Shown: positions 16,903 to 25,912, counted from the stretch's first letter. The stretch: DNA of 64,000 nucleotides from Methylorubrum rhodesianum (GCF_014199985.1 NZ_JACHOS010000002.1:372001-436000); one strand, 5' to 3'. Notes: generated from the letters alone by a model not told the origin. Program-made: numbers and translations.

Positions 16903-18438
16903 ATGAGACTCGCCGCGAACGCCGTCCGGGGCCGAACGCCGTCTCTTGCCCGGCGCGCCTCGTCGGCCCTGGCCGCCGCGGTTCTGAGCGTCACCGTCAC
17001 GGTCACAGCGCTGCCCCTTCCTGCCTTCGCCCGGGGTCCGGAGTCACTCGCCGACCTGGCCGAGAAGGTGACGGACGCGGTGGTGAACATCTCCGCCTCG
17101 ACGACCGTCGAGGCGAGCAATCGCGGCGGCCGGACCATGCCGCAGTTGCCTCAGGGCACCCCGTTCGAGGATCTCTTCGAGGAATTCTTCAAGCGTCGCG
17201 GACAGGGCGCTCCGAAGGGCGATGACGACAGCCCGCGGGGGCCGACGCGCAAGTCGAACTCGCTGGGCTCGGGCTTCATCATCGATGCGTCGGGCATCGT
17301 GGTGACCAACAACCACGTCATCGGCGACGCCAACGACATCCAGGTCATCCTGTCCGACGGCACCAAGCTGAAGGCGGAAATCATCGGCAAGGATTCGAAG
17401 ATCGATCTCGCCCTGCTGCGGGTGAAGCCGACGGCCGAGCGGCCGCTCAAGGCGGTGCCCTTCGGCGATTCGGACAAGATGCGCCCGGGCGATTGGGTGA
17501 TGGCGATCGGCAACCCGTTCGGCCTCGGCGGCTCGGTCTCAGCCGGCATCGTCTCCGCCCGCGGCCGCAACATCGAGTCGGGCCCCTACGACAACTACAT
17601 CCAGACGGATGCGGCCATCAACAAGGGCAATTCGGGCGGTCCGCTGTTCAACATGGACGGCGAGGTGATCGGCATCAACACGGCGATCCTCTCGCCCTCG
17701 GGCGGTTCGGTCGGCATCGGCTTCGCTGTGCCCTCGGGAACGGCAAGCCCCGTCATCGACCAGCTCCGGCAGTTCGGCGAGGTGCGCCGCGGCTGGCTCG
17801 GCGTGCGCATCCAGAACGTCGATGAATCGACCGCCGAGGCGCTCGGTCTGAAGGGCGGCGCCAAGGGCGCGCTGGTAGCCGGCGTCGACGAGAAGGGGCC
17901 GGCCAAGACCGCCGGTCTCGAGGTCGGTGACGTCATCGTCAAATTCAACGGCGTCCCGGTGAAGTCGTCGAGCGAGCTGCCGCGCATCGTCGCCGCGACA
18001 CCGGTCGGCAAGACCGTCGAAGTCCAGATCGTCCGCAAGGGTGAGGAGCAGACGAAGTCGGTCCTCCTCGGCCGCCTCGAGGACGGCGAGAAGACCCAGG
18101 TTGCCAACGTGAAGCAGCCTGAGGCGGAATCGGCCAACCGCCAGATCCTCGGCCTCAACCTGTCCGGCCTCACCGACGAGGCCCGCCGGCGCTACAACAT
18201 CAAGGAGAGCGTCAAGAACGGCGTGGTTGTCACCAAGGTCGATCCGAACTCGACCGCCGCCGACAAGCGCATCCAGCCCGGCGAAGTCATCGTCGAGGTC
18301 GGCCAGGAGGCAGTGGCCAATCCGGCCGACGTCACGAAGCGCGTCGAGGCCCTGAAGAAGGAAGGCCGCAAGTCGGTGCTGCTGCTGGTCGCCGGCGCGA
18401 GCGGTGACGTGCGCTTCGTCGCCATCGGTCTGGAGTGA
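16903..18438 (+). CDS. degP: Do/DegP family periplasmic serine protease
   Basis: HtrA-type protease and chaperone of the envelope, 511 residues. An N-terminal signal peptide (hydrophobic run SALAAAVLSVTVTVTALPLPAFA) precedes the trypsin-like domain with the triad His138 (TNNHVIGD), Asp168 (SKIDLALLR) and Ser244 (KGNSGGPL). Two PDZ domains follow (about 300-380 and 410-505). Its place directly after hflKC suggests joint protein quality control. A MucD/DegQ assignment is equally possible from sequence alone. Confidence 0.94.
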   Translation: MRLAANAVRGRTPSLARRASSALAAAVLSVTVTVTALPLPAFARGPESLADLAEKVTDAVVNISASTTVEASNRGGRTMPQLPQGTPFEDLFEEFFKRRGQGAPKGDDDSPRGPTRKSNSLGSGFIIDASGIVVTNNHVIGDANDIQVILSDGTKLKAEIIGKDSKIDLALLRVKPTAERPLKAVPFGDSDKMRPGDWVMAIGNPFGLGGSVSAGIVSARGRNIESGPYDNYIQTDAAINKGNSGGPLFNMDGEVIGINTAILSPSGGSVGIGFAVPSGTASPVIDQLRQFGEVRRGWLGVRIQNVDESTAEALGLKGGAKGALVAGVDEKGPAKTAGLEVGDVIVKFNGVPVKSSSELPRIVAATPVGKTVEVQIVRKGEEQTKSVLLGRLEDGEKTQVANVKQPEAESANRQILGLNLSGLTDEARRRYNIKESVKNGVVVTKVDPNSTAADKRIQPGEVIVEVGQEAVANPADVTKRVEALKKEGRKSVLLLVAGASGDVRFVAIGLE

Positions 18439-18475
18439 CGGGGCCTCGATCCCGATATTGATCCGTTCGTCGTTC

Positions 18476-18505
18476 CCCCCTCTCTCCGCCTGCGGGGAGA
18501 GGGGG
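18476..18505. terminator. Hairpin between degP and serB
   Basis: CCCCCTCTCTCC (18476-18487) pairs with GGGGAGAGGGGG (18494-18505) across the gap between convergent stops, with one wobble. The CCCTCTCC/GGAGAGGG type recurs at 36126-36142 and weakly at 61945-61963, so it may also be a small dispersed palindrome. Confidence 0.6.
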
Positions 18506-18545
18506 ACTACGATCGGTTTGGGTTTTTGCGGCAGCACGAAGAACC

Positions 18546-19442
18546 CTAAGCCGCGAACTCCGCCGCCGAAAATCCCTGCAGGTAGAGCAGCGCGGTCAAG
18601 TCGCCGTGCTCGATCCGAACGCGGGCAGCCTCCGCCACCCTGGGCTTGGCGCGAAAGGCGACACCGACGCCTGCCTCGGCGATCATCGGCAGGTCGTTGG
18701 CGCCGTCACCAACCGCCATCGTCTCCGCAGCGCTCAGGCCCAGCCGCTCGCGCAATTCGATGAGGCTCGCCCGCTTGGCCTCCGCCCCGACGATCGGCTC
18801 CACCACCTGACCCGTCAGGTGTCCATCCGCCACGTCCAGGCGGTTGGCGCGGGTCTCGTCGAAGCCAAGGCGCGCACCGATCGGTCCGGTGAACAAGGTG
18901 AAGCCGCCGGAGACGAGGCAGGTGAAGGCGCCGTGCGCCCGCATCGTCGCGACGAGGGTGCCACCGCCCGGCGTCAGGCGAATCGCGTCGCGGATCAGAC
19001 CGTCGATGACACCGACGGACAGGCCCTTCAGCAGAGCCACTCGCTCCCGCAGGGCCGGCTCGAACGCGATCTCGCCGCGCATGGCCCGCTCGGTGATCGC
19101 CGCCACGCGATCCTTGATGCCGACGACGTCGGCGAGTTCATCGATGCATTCCTGCTCGATCATGGTCGAGTCCATGTCGGCCAGGAACAGCCGTTTGCGG
19201 CGATGCTGATCGTGAGGAAGCACGGCTAGGTCGATCGGTTCAGACCCGAGGGCTTCGCGCAGGGCCTCGGTGAGGATCGGCGCCTGTTCGGGCGAACCCG
19301 GAACCAGCAGTTCGGCCGCCACCTCTCCGTGGAGAATCCTCGGCTGATGCTCCGTCCGCACCACCCGGCGCGCCTCGGCGAGCACCGCGTCGGTGATGGC
19401 GGGCCGGGCCGGGTTTGCTATCAGCGTCGCGACGAGAGTCAT
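18546..19442 (-). CDS. serB: Phosphoserine phosphatase
   Basis: SerB performs the last step of serine synthesis. Its 298 residues include an N-terminal ACT-like regulatory region and a C-terminal HAD domain with the nucleophile motif LFLADMDSTMIEQECIDE (Asp89, Asp91). Motif II is in FTCLVSGGFTLFTGP and motif III in VGDGANDLPMIAEAGVGVAF. Its start codon is only 11 bp from the oppositely oriented miaA start, so its promoter must lie inside miaA. In methylotrophs this enzyme also touches the serine cycle, which is context only. Confidence 0.95.
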   Translation of the reverse strand: MTLVATLIANPARPAITDAVLAEARRVVRTEHQPRILHGEVAAELLVPGSPEQAPILTEALREALGSEPIDLAVLPHDQHRRKRLFLADMDSTMIEQECIDELADVVGIKDRVAAITERAMRGEIAFEPALRERVALLKGLSVGVIDGLIRDAIRLTPGGGTLVATMRAHGAFTCLVSGGFTLFTGPIGARLGFDETRANRLDVADGHLTGQVVEPIVGAEAKRASLIELRERLGLSAAETMAVGDGANDLPMIAEAGVGVAFRAKPRVAEAARVRIEHGDLTALLYLQGFSAAEFAA

Positions 19443-19453
19443 GGAGAGTAGCC

Positions 19454-20407
19454 GTGCGGAGTTCGGACGGGCAGGAAATGGGGCGCCCGGCCGCCATCCT
19501 CATTGCAGGGCCCACCGCCTCGGGCAAGTCGGCGCTGGGCTTGCGCATCGCCCGAGCCTTCGGCGGCACGGTGATCAACACGGATTCGATGCAGGTCTAT
19601 GCCGACCTGCGCGTGCTCTCGGCCCGGCCGACACGGGAGGAAGAGGCTCTCGCGCCGCACCGCCTCTACGGGAGTGTGGACGGTGCGGTAAATTTCTCCG
19701 TCGGCCACTTCCAGCGGCAGGCCGCCGCGATCCTGTCCGAACCCGAAGCCGGGGCTCTGCCGATCTTCGTCGGCGGCACCGGCCTTTACTTCCGATCCCT
19801 CGACGAGGGCATCTCCGACCTGCCCGCGGTGCCGGAGGCCATCCGGGCGAAGGTCCGGGCGGAGGCGGACGGGCAGCCGACCGAGGTGCTCCACACCGCG
19901 CTGGCGCTGCGCGACCCGGAGAGTGCGCGACGGCTGCGTCCCTCGGACCGGATGCGGGTGATGCGGGCCCTCGAGATCTTCGAGGCGACCGGCCGCTCCA
20001 TCGGCTCGTTCCACGAGGCCCGTGAGCCGGGACCGCTCGCCGGAAAGCCGCTCTTGAAGATCTTCCTCGCCGCCGATCGCGCAGAGCTGCGCCAGCGCAT
20101 CGATGCGCGCTTCGTGACGATGATGGACCAAGGCGCCCTCGACGAAGTGGCCGCCCTGCGGGAGCGGCGCCTCGACCCCTTGCTGCCGGTGATGCGGGCC
20201 CACGGCGTGCCGGGCCTCATCGCCTATCTCGACGGGACGATCTCCCGCGACGAGGCCGTGCAACGCGGCCAGGGCGATACCCGCCGCTACGCCAAGCGCC
20301 AGTTCACGTGGTTCCGCCATCAGATGGGGGAGGACTGGCACTGGACCACGCCGGAGGCGGCGTGGTCGCTGGCGGTGCGCCGGCTCAGCGCTCCAGCCGG
20401 GCGATGA
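19454..20407 (+). CDS. miaA: tRNA dimethylallyltransferase
   Basis: MiaA adds the isopentenyl group to A37 of UNN-reading tRNAs. The P-loop GPTASGKS lies at residues 19-26 from the GTG start. NTDSMQVYADLRVLSARPT and VGGTGLYFRSL are family hallmarks. GTG 19454 is preferred because GGAGAG (19443-19448) sits 5 nt before it; ATG 19478 is an alternative. The 3' end overlaps the convergent dehydrogenase gene by 23 bp. The order miaA-hfq found in many bacteria is not kept. Confidence 0.95.
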   Translation: MRSSDGQEMGRPAAILIAGPTASGKSALGLRIARAFGGTVINTDSMQVYADLRVLSARPTREEEALAPHRLYGSVDGAVNFSVGHFQRQAAAILSEPEAGALPIFVGGTGLYFRSLDEGISDLPAVPEAIRAKVRAEADGQPTEVLHTALALRDPESARRLRPSDRMRVMRALEIFEATGRSIGSFHEAREPGPLAGKPLLKIFLAADRAELRQRIDARFVTMMDQGALDEVAALRERRLDPLLPVMRAHGVPGLIAYLDGTISRDEAVQRGQGDTRRYAKRQFTWFRHQMGEDWHWTTPEAAWSLAVRRLSAPAGR

Positions 20408-21251
20408 GTGCGGAGGTGTCCCAGCGCTTGCCGCCCATGGCCTCCACCTCGGCGTAGAACTGATCGACCAGAGCCGTCACCGGAAGCCGTGCACCGTTGC
20501 GGCGGGATTCGGCCAGCAGGATGCCGAGATCCTTGCGCATCCACTCCACGGCGAAGCCGAAATCGAACTTGTCCGCATTCATGGTTCGGCCGCGATTCTC
20601 CATCTGCCAGGATCCGGCCGCTCCTTTGGAGATCACGTCGAGCACGGCCTCCACGTCGAGGCCAGCCCGCTTGGCGAAATGGATCGCCTCGGACAGGCCC
20701 TGCACCACCCCGGCGATGGCAATCTGGTTGACCATCTTGGTGAGCTGGCCGGAGCCCGAAGGCCCGAGCAGGCGGCACGATTTGGCATAGGCCATGACGA
20801 CGGCTTCGACCGCGGCATAGGCCGCCTCCTCGCCGCCGCACATCACGGTGAGCACACCGTTCTCCGCGCCAGCCTGGCCGCCGGAAACCGGCGCATCGAT
20901 GAAGCGGAGCCCGGCCGCGTCAGCGGCCGCGGACAATTCGCGGGCGACCTCGGCCGAGGCGGTGGTGTGATCAACGAAGACCGCGCCCTTCTCCATGCCG
21001 GCGAAGGCACCGTCCTCGCCGAGCACCACGGAGCGCAGGTCGTCGTCGTTGCCGACGCAGGCGAAGACGATGGCGCATCCGGCCGCCGCCTTGCGCGGGG
21101 TCGCGGCGGCCCGGCCGCCATGGGCGGCGACCCAGGCCTCGGCCTTGGCACCGGTCCGGTTGTAGACGGTGACGTCGTGGCCCTTCTTCGCGAGGTGCCC
21201 CGCCATCGGCGAGCCCATTACGCCGAGGCCCAGGAACGCGACTTTCGCCAT
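20385..21251 (-). CDS. 3-hydroxyisobutyrate dehydrogenase-like NAD(P)-dependent oxidoreductase
   Basis: 288 residues of the beta-hydroxyacid dehydrogenase family. It has a Rossmann start AKVAFLGLGVMGSPMAGHLAK, the substrate-binding signature FIDAPVSGGQAGAENGVLTVM, and the catalytic Lys region GSGQLTKMVNQI. Members oxidise 3-hydroxyisobutyrate, tartronate semialdehyde or similar compounds. The exact substrate is unresolved; in a serine-cycle methylotroph a glyoxylate or tartronate-related role is possible but not shown. Met 21251 is chosen over the frame's earlier start because the Rossmann motif follows immediately. Confidence 0.9.
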   Translation of the reverse strand: MAKVAFLGLGVMGSPMAGHLAKKGHDVTVYNRTGAKAEAWVAAHGGRAAATPRKAAAGCAIVFACVGNDDDLRSVVLGEDGAFAGMEKGAVFVDHTTASAEVARELSAAADAAGLRFIDAPVSGGQAGAENGVLTVMCGGEEAAYAAVEAVVMAYAKSCRLLGPSGSGQLTKMVNQIAIAGVVQGLSEAIHFAKRAGLDVEAVLDVISKGAAGSWQMENRGRTMNADKFDFGFAVEWMRKDLGILLAESRRNGARLPVTALVDQFYAEVEAMGGKRWDTSALIARLER

Positions 21252-21388
21252 GGGATTGGTGTCTCCGGTATCGGATCGTCCGATCCCGTGCTCTAGCCCC
21301 GACCGCACGACATTCAAAATACCACGGCGGTCAGCGCTGGGGATGGCCGTTGCCGCGGGGTACCCTGTCGGCTACGGTCCGCCGAGCG

Positions 21389-22585
21389 ATGCAGGACCGC
21401 GCCCGAAATCCCTATTCCGGTCTTGCCGACCACGCCTTCTGGGACCGCTCTGTCGGTTCGCTGCCTCTGTTCGCCCTCGATCCGATGGCCGGGCCTACGG
21501 TGCCGGAGGGATTTCGGCTGACGCGGCAGACCCGGATCGCGACGGCGGGAAGCTGCTTTGCCCAGCACATCGCCGACCGCCTCCAGGCCAGCGGCTACCA
21601 TTATCTGGTTTCCGAAGACACGCCCGAGGGTGTGCCACCGGCCGAAGCCCGCGCCCGCGGATACCGCCTGTTCTCGGCGCGCTACGGCAACGTCTACACT
21701 GCGCGCCAGCTCCTGCAGCTCATCGAGCGGGCCTATGGCCGCTTCACCCCCGCCGATCGGGTCTGGGAACGACCGGACGGGCGCTTTGCCGACCCGTTCC
21801 GTCCCCGCATCGAGCCCGCGGGCTTCGCCAGCCCGGAGGCCGTCGAGGCGGAGCGGGAGGAACACTTCACCCGGCTGCGGCGACTGTTCGAGAACCTCGA
21901 CGTCTTCGTCTTCACCCTCGGACTCACCGAAGGATGGCAGGCGCGAACCGACGGTGCGGCTTTTCCCCTCTGCCCCGGCGTGGCGGCCGGCACTTTCGAT
22001 CCGGAAGCTTACGTCTTCAAAAATCAGCCGGTCGAGGAAGTGATCGCGGATCTTTCCGCCTTCGCCGACGCCTTGAAGGCGGTCAATCCACAGGCGCGCC
22101 TGATCCTGACTGTTTCGCCCGTGCCGCTGGTGGCGACCTACGAGGGACGCCACGTGCTGCAATCGACCGTTCACAGCAAGGCGGTGCTTCGGGTCGCCGC
22201 GCAGCGTCTGGCCGATACGCGCGACGACACGCTTTACTTTCCCTCCTACGAAATCATCACCTCGCCCGAGGGCGCCTTCCGTTATCTCGAGAGCGATCTC
22301 AGGTCCGTCAGCAAGGACGGTGTCGATCATGTCATGCGGGTCTTCTTCCGCCATCTCACCGAGGGCGGGGACCAGGACGCTCTGCCGGCCTCCAGTCGAA
22401 GCCTGCACGAGGCGCGCCGCGAGTTCGCCCAGCAGGCCGCCGTGGTCTGCGACGAAGAATTGCTGGCAGCGGGGGGCACGCGGCCGTGGCTAGGCGAATC
22501 GTCGTCATCGGCAACAACTGCCAAGTCGCCGTCCTCGCGGGGTGTCTGGGATTCCTTGCGCCGGATGCTGAGATCGCGTCGGTAG
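21389..22585 (+). CDS. GSCFA domain protein (SGNH-like)
   Basis: 398 residues with the name-giving motif TAGSCFAQHIA (Gly54-Ala58), then VYTARQLLQL and FVFTLGLTEGW, typical of the GSCFA family, which is related to SGNH hydrolases and acyltransferases. A later SPVPLVATYEGR plus DYxPSYEI-like FPSYEIITSP complete the pattern. The last ~30 residues are Ser/Arg-rich and lie entirely in a 100-bp overlap with the WcbI-like gene, so the original C-terminus may have been shorter. Probable role: modifying a surface glycan together with its neighbour. Confidence 0.85.
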   Translation: MQDRARNPYSGLADHAFWDRSVGSLPLFALDPMAGPTVPEGFRLTRQTRIATAGSCFAQHIADRLQASGYHYLVSEDTPEGVPPAEARARGYRLFSARYGNVYTARQLLQLIERAYGRFTPADRVWERPDGRFADPFRPRIEPAGFASPEAVEAEREEHFTRLRRLFENLDVFVFTLGLTEGWQARTDGAAFPLCPGVAAGTFDPEAYVFKNQPVEEVIADLSAFADALKAVNPQARLILTVSPVPLVATYEGRHVLQSTVHSKAVLRVAAQRLADTRDDTLYFPSYEIITSPEGAFRYLESDLRSVSKDGVDHVMRVFFRHLTEGGDQDALPASSRSLHEARREFAQQAAVVCDEELLAAGGTRPWLGESSSSATTAKSPSSRGVWDSLRRMLRSRR

Positions 22586-23406
22586 AGCCGGCAACCTTCT
22601 CGCAATTCGACTCCAGCCCCCGGCGGCTGCTCGACGCGGTGAGGAGCGCCGACCTGACCGTGTGCTTTCCTTTCGACGCCGGCCCGTTCGGCGATGTGAC
22701 GCCGGCACGGATCCTCGAGACGGCCCGGTTCGTGGTGCCTGTCCCAACGATCGTCTTCCCGGCCTTCCACCCGGACATCGTCTATATCGGCCACAAGGCC
22801 GGCCTGTTCGGCTCGCCGATGGGCGACTACCACTCGGCGCTGATCGTCTACGGCTTCGCCCGCGGCTACTCGGTCGACGAGATCGTATCGCTGTTCCGGG
22901 CGGAGGTGTTCTCACGGGTCGGATATCTCGACGGCTGGTTCGCCAGTCGCGACGCCCTGTTGGCGATGAGCCACGCGCACGGCTGCAACCTCGACCGCCT
23001 CTTCGCCGGTTGGATGCGCCGCGACTGCTTCATGCACACGATCAATCATCCGAAGCTGTTCGTCCTCGCGGATCTCGCCCGCGACGCGCTCCGGCGCGCC
23101 GAGATTCCAGCGCGGACGGCGGCCTGCGAGGATTACCTGCCTGATCCGCTCAGCGGGTGCGTCTGGCCGGTTTATCCGGAAATCGCGGCACGGCTGGGCG
23201 TCATCGGGAGCTCGACCTTCAAGCCGCCGCTCGGCGGGCTCAACTTCCTGGTGGATGCCGGCCGCTGCATCGACTTGCGAGCAATGGTCGAGGGATCGCT
23301 GGCGATCTATGCGCATACCCCGAAGATCGCCGGACACTGCGATCGCGTTCAAAGTTGGCTGGCGGCTCCGGAGATCCGGGACACTTTGATCCCGGCGGCG
23401 GGGTAA
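22486..23406 (+). CDS. WcbI-like polysaccharide biosynthesis putative acetyltransferase
   Basis: 306 residues from GTG 22486. The start is fixed by the family N-terminus RIVVIGNNCQVAVLAGCLGF, and the next in-frame Met is about 100 residues later. Other motifs are PTIVFPAFHPDIVYIG and MHTINHPKLFVLADLA. WcbI of Burkholderia capsule clusters binds coenzyme A and is thought to acetylate capsule sugars. The 100-bp overlap with the GSCFA gene implies coupled expression. No glycosyltransferase or capsule exporter is adjacent. Confidence 0.85.
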   Translation: MARRIVVIGNNCQVAVLAGCLGFLAPDAEIASVEPATFSQFDSSPRRLLDAVRSADLTVCFPFDAGPFGDVTPARILETARFVVPVPTIVFPAFHPDIVYIGHKAGLFGSPMGDYHSALIVYGFARGYSVDEIVSLFRAEVFSRVGYLDGWFASRDALLAMSHAHGCNLDRLFAGWMRRDCFMHTINHPKLFVLADLARDALRRAEIPARTAACEDYLPDPLSGCVWPVYPEIAARLGVIGSSTFKPPLGGLNFLVDAGRCIDLRAMVEGSLAIYAHTPKIAGHCDRVQSWLAAPEIRDTLIPAAG

Positions 23407-23412
23407 GGCCGC

Positions 23413-24447
23413 TCAGCCGCCGGTCACGCTCATGTGCCGCGGCACGGCGGCTGGGCGGGCCCGCTCGATGACGAAGTCGTGGCCCTTGGGCTTGCGGGAG
23501 ATCGCCTCGACGACGGCCTGCGTCACCAGCGCGTCGTCGGGCGACGCGCGCAGGGCGGCCCGCAGATCCGCCGCGTCCTCCTGGCCGAGGCACATGTAGA
23601 GCTTGCCGGTGCAGGTCAGCCGCACGCGGTTGCAGCTCTCGCAGAAATTATGCGTCAGCGGCGTGATGAAGCCGAGTCGGCCGCCAGTCTCCTCGATCCG
23701 CACGTAGCGGGCCGGGCCGCCGGTGCGGTCTGGAAGCGGGGTCAACGTGAAGCGCTGCTCCAGGCGCTCGCGCGCGACCGAGAGCGGCAGGAACTGATCG
23801 GTGCGGTCGCCCTCGATTTCGCCCAAGGGCATCACCTCGATCAGCGTCATGTCCATGCCGAGGCCGTGGGCCCAGGCGATCATGTCGGCGATCTCGTCCT
23901 CGTTGACGCCCTTGAGCGCCACCGCATTGATTTTGACCTTGATGCCGGCGGCCCGCGCCGCCTCGATGCCGGCGAGCACCACAGACAGGTCGCCGCGCCG
24001 GGTGATCTCCCGGAACTTGCGCGGGTCGAGCGTATCGAGCGAGACGTTGATCCGGCGCACCCCGAGATCAGACAGCTCGGGCGCGAAGCGGGCGAGCTGC
24101 GAGCCGTTCGTCGTCAGCGTCAACTCGTCCAGTGCGCCGCTCCGCAGGTGACGCGAAAGCCGGCGGAAGAGGTGCATGATGTCGCGACGGACCAGAGGCT
24201 CGCCCCCGGTGATCCGGAGCTTGCGCACGCCGCGGTCGATGAAGACACCACAGAGCCGATCGAGCTCTTCGAGGGTCAGAAGATCGCGCTTGGGCAGGAA
24301 TTGCATGTCCTCCGCCATGCAATAGGCACAGCGGAAATCGCAGCGATCCGTCACCGAGATGCGCAGATAGGTAATCGCCCGCTGGAACGGGTCGATCAAC
24401 GGCGCAGGGCGCACGGGCGCAGGCGCGTCTTCGGCGCTACCCCACAT
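23413..24447 (-). CDS. moaA: GTP 3',8-cyclase (molybdenum cofactor synthesis)
   Basis: Radical-SAM enzyme that begins molybdopterin synthesis from GTP. From Met 24447 (344 aa) the SAM cluster motif CDFRCAYC lies at residues 36-43. The second cluster region [21 protein letters not shown] is C-terminal, and the chain ends in the essential double glycine (VTGG). Upstream in-frame Met codons at 24510 and 24552 would add up to 35 unconserved residues. It is divergent from the DUF971 gene. Confidence 0.95.
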   Translation of the reverse strand: MWGSAEDAPAPVRPAPLIDPFQRAITYLRISVTDRCDFRCAYCMAEDMQFLPKRDLLTLEELDRLCGVFIDRGVRKLRITGGEPLVRRDIMHLFRRLSRHLRSGALDELTLTTNGSQLARFAPELSDLGVRRINVSLDTLDPRKFREITRRGDLSVVLAGIEAARAAGIKVKINAVALKGVNEDEIADMIAWAHGLGMDMTLIEVMPLGEIEGDRTDQFLPLSVARERLEQRFTLTPLPDRTGGPARYVRIEETGGRLGFITPLTHNFCESCNRVRLTCTGKLYMCLGQEDAADLRAALRASPDDALVTQAVVEAISRKPKGHDFVIERARPAAVPRHMSVTGG

Positions 24448-24590
24448 GCGCGCCTTTGAACTCGACACGTGACCAGCGTTGGTGGTTTTGTCGGCTGACA
24501 GATCCAACATCGCCATCCATATGAGGGCGGTGGCATTTTCCGGCAAGCGCATGAGCGCAACGCCGGCATGAGAGCGTGGAACGGACCGTC

Positions 24591-25019
24591 ATGAGTGAGC
24601 GCTGGCCCACAGAAATACGCCTGTCCGGCGACAAGCGCATCCTGACCGTTGCTTTCGACGGAGGCGGTCGCTTCGAACTGCCTGCCGAGTACTTGCGTGT
24701 CTCGAGTCCTTCCGCGGAGGTTCAAGGCCATTCTCCGGCGGAACGCAAGGTCCTGGGCGGCAAGCGCGACGTCGCAATCCTCTCGGTGGAACCGGTCGGC
24801 AACTATGCCGTGAAGCTGTTCTTCGACGACATGCACGACACCGGCATCTACGGATGGGATTATCTGTTCGACCTCGGCCGGGAGTACCGGAACCGCTGGT
24901 CGACCTATCTGCGCGAGCTGGAGGAGCGTGGTCTGTCGCGCGACCGCGCCGCCAGCGCCTCCGCCAAAGGGAGCCATGGCAGCGCTGGCTGCGGGAGCGG
25001 CGGCTGCGGCTGCCACTGA
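24591..25019 (+). CDS. DUF971 protein with Cys-rich tail
   Basis: 142 residues. The body (WPTEIRLSGDKRILTVAFDGG..., then VGNYAVKLFFDDMHDTGIYGWDYLF) is the DUF971/GBBH-like N-terminal domain, which in known proteins often binds metal or assists Fe-S cluster handling (Mrp/ApbC neighbourhoods). The chain ends GCGSGGCGCH, a compact four-Cys/His cluster that could bind metal. It sits divergently next to moaA, an Fe-S enzyme. That link is inference. Confidence 0.82.
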   Translation: MSERWPTEIRLSGDKRILTVAFDGGGRFELPAEYLRVSSPSAEVQGHSPAERKVLGGKRDVAILSVEPVGNYAVKLFFDDMHDTGIYGWDYLFDLGREYRNRWSTYLRELEERGLSRDRAASASAKGSHGSAGCGSGGCGCH

Positions 25020-25067
25020 TGATCCTGAACCCGTGCGGGCCGTCTCTGTGACGACCCGCAGGCTGTC

Positions 25068-25226
25068 CTAGCTCGGCTGTTCCTCGACCTCGTCGAGGTC
25101 CTCGTCGGGGATGGCGTCCGGCCGTGGCGGCGGTGGATCCCCGGCCGGCGGCTGCGGCGAAGGGTGCGAATCGCCGTTCGGCTTCGGCTCGGTCTCGGAT
25201 TGCGGCCGCTCGCTCTGTTGCGTCAC
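25068..25226 (-). CDS. Small acidic proline-rich protein (52 aa)
   Basis: A 52-codon frame with GTG at 25226 and AGGGAG 6 nt upstream (25238-25233). It encodes MTQQSERPQSETEPKPNGDS followed by a Pro-rich middle and an acidic end DEDLDEVEEQPS. It has no hydrophobic segment and is likely disordered and cytosolic. The strong ribosome binding site and GC-rich third positions support it. Function unknown. Confidence 0.55.
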   Translation of the reverse strand: MTQQSERPQSETEPKPNGDSHPSPQPPAGDPPPPRPDAIPDEDLDEVEEQPS

Positions 25227-25338
25227 GTCGTGCTCCCTGGATGGATCATAAGGCCGGCGCTCTCGCGCACGAGCCGGGACCTGAGAAAATCGGGCTGGGA
25301 TGTCCTCCGGGTGGCCCGAAAGATCGCGGATCCTGGCG

Positions 25339-25581
25339 TCAGGCTGCGCCCGACGTGCTCCACTCTCGCTTTACCTCGTCGGCACTCCGGTTGAGCCGGA
25401 CCTGATCGCCCTCGACGCCGATCACGAAATCGAGTGGGATGTAGTGGTGAAGCCCGCCGGCTTCGGAATCACTCTTCGTCAGCTTGATCTCGCCCTTCGC
25501 GACGTGATCGACCGTGCCGACATGGCCGCCGTCCGAACCGACGACGGTGGCGTGCTCGCGAATCTGGCTGGCATCGACCAT
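25339..25581 (-). CDS. DUF2171 family protein
   Basis: 80 residues starting MVDASQIREHATVVGSDGGH, then VGTVDHVAKGEIKLTKSDSEAGG and HYIPLDFVIGVEGDQVRLN. This is a PRC-barrel-like DUF2171 fold. The start is set by AGGGAGAG a few nt upstream; the longer frame is not conserved. Such proteins are frequent in stress-related small-gene groups of Methylobacterium and relatives. Function unknown. Confidence 0.85.
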   Translation of the reverse strand: MVDASQIREHATVVGSDGGHVGTVDHVAKGEIKLTKSDSEAGGLHHYIPLDFVIGVEGDQVRLNRSADEVKREWSTSGAA

Positions 25582-25744
25582 GGCTGCTCTCCCTGTTGAG
25601 CGGAGCCAACCGGCTGCGCCGATGCAGGTTCCGCGCGTCCGGTCCGTCCGCTTGTGGGAGACGGCATGCGACGGACCGGCATTGAACCATCGGCGCGCAC
25701 CGCCGTTTCCGTGCGAGATCAACGGAAGCAATGGACAGCAGCGC

Positions 25745-25882
25745 ATGGCGGCCACCGATACCCAGCACCGCATCGGCCAGGACGTGAATACGGTCGATCA
25801 GCTCAGCAGCGTCGTCATCCTGGGCCTCGCCGTTGCCGGCGGGGCCGCCGCCATCGTGCTCAGCTTGCTCCTCATCGGCTGA
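25745..25882 (+). CDS. Small single-span membrane protein (45 aa)
   Basis: From ATG 25745 the frame encodes MAATDTQHRIGQDVNTVDQL and then one hydrophobic helix (VVILGLAVAGGAAAIVLSLLLIG) running to the C-terminus. A strong terminator 30 bp downstream supports a real short transcript. It is divergent from the DUF2171 gene. Function unknown. Confidence 0.5.
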   Translation: MAATDTQHRIGQDVNTVDQLSSVVILGLAVAGGAAAIVLSLLLIG

Positions 25883-25912
25883 GGCGGGGGTCCTCCAATC
25901 CGTAGAAAACGA

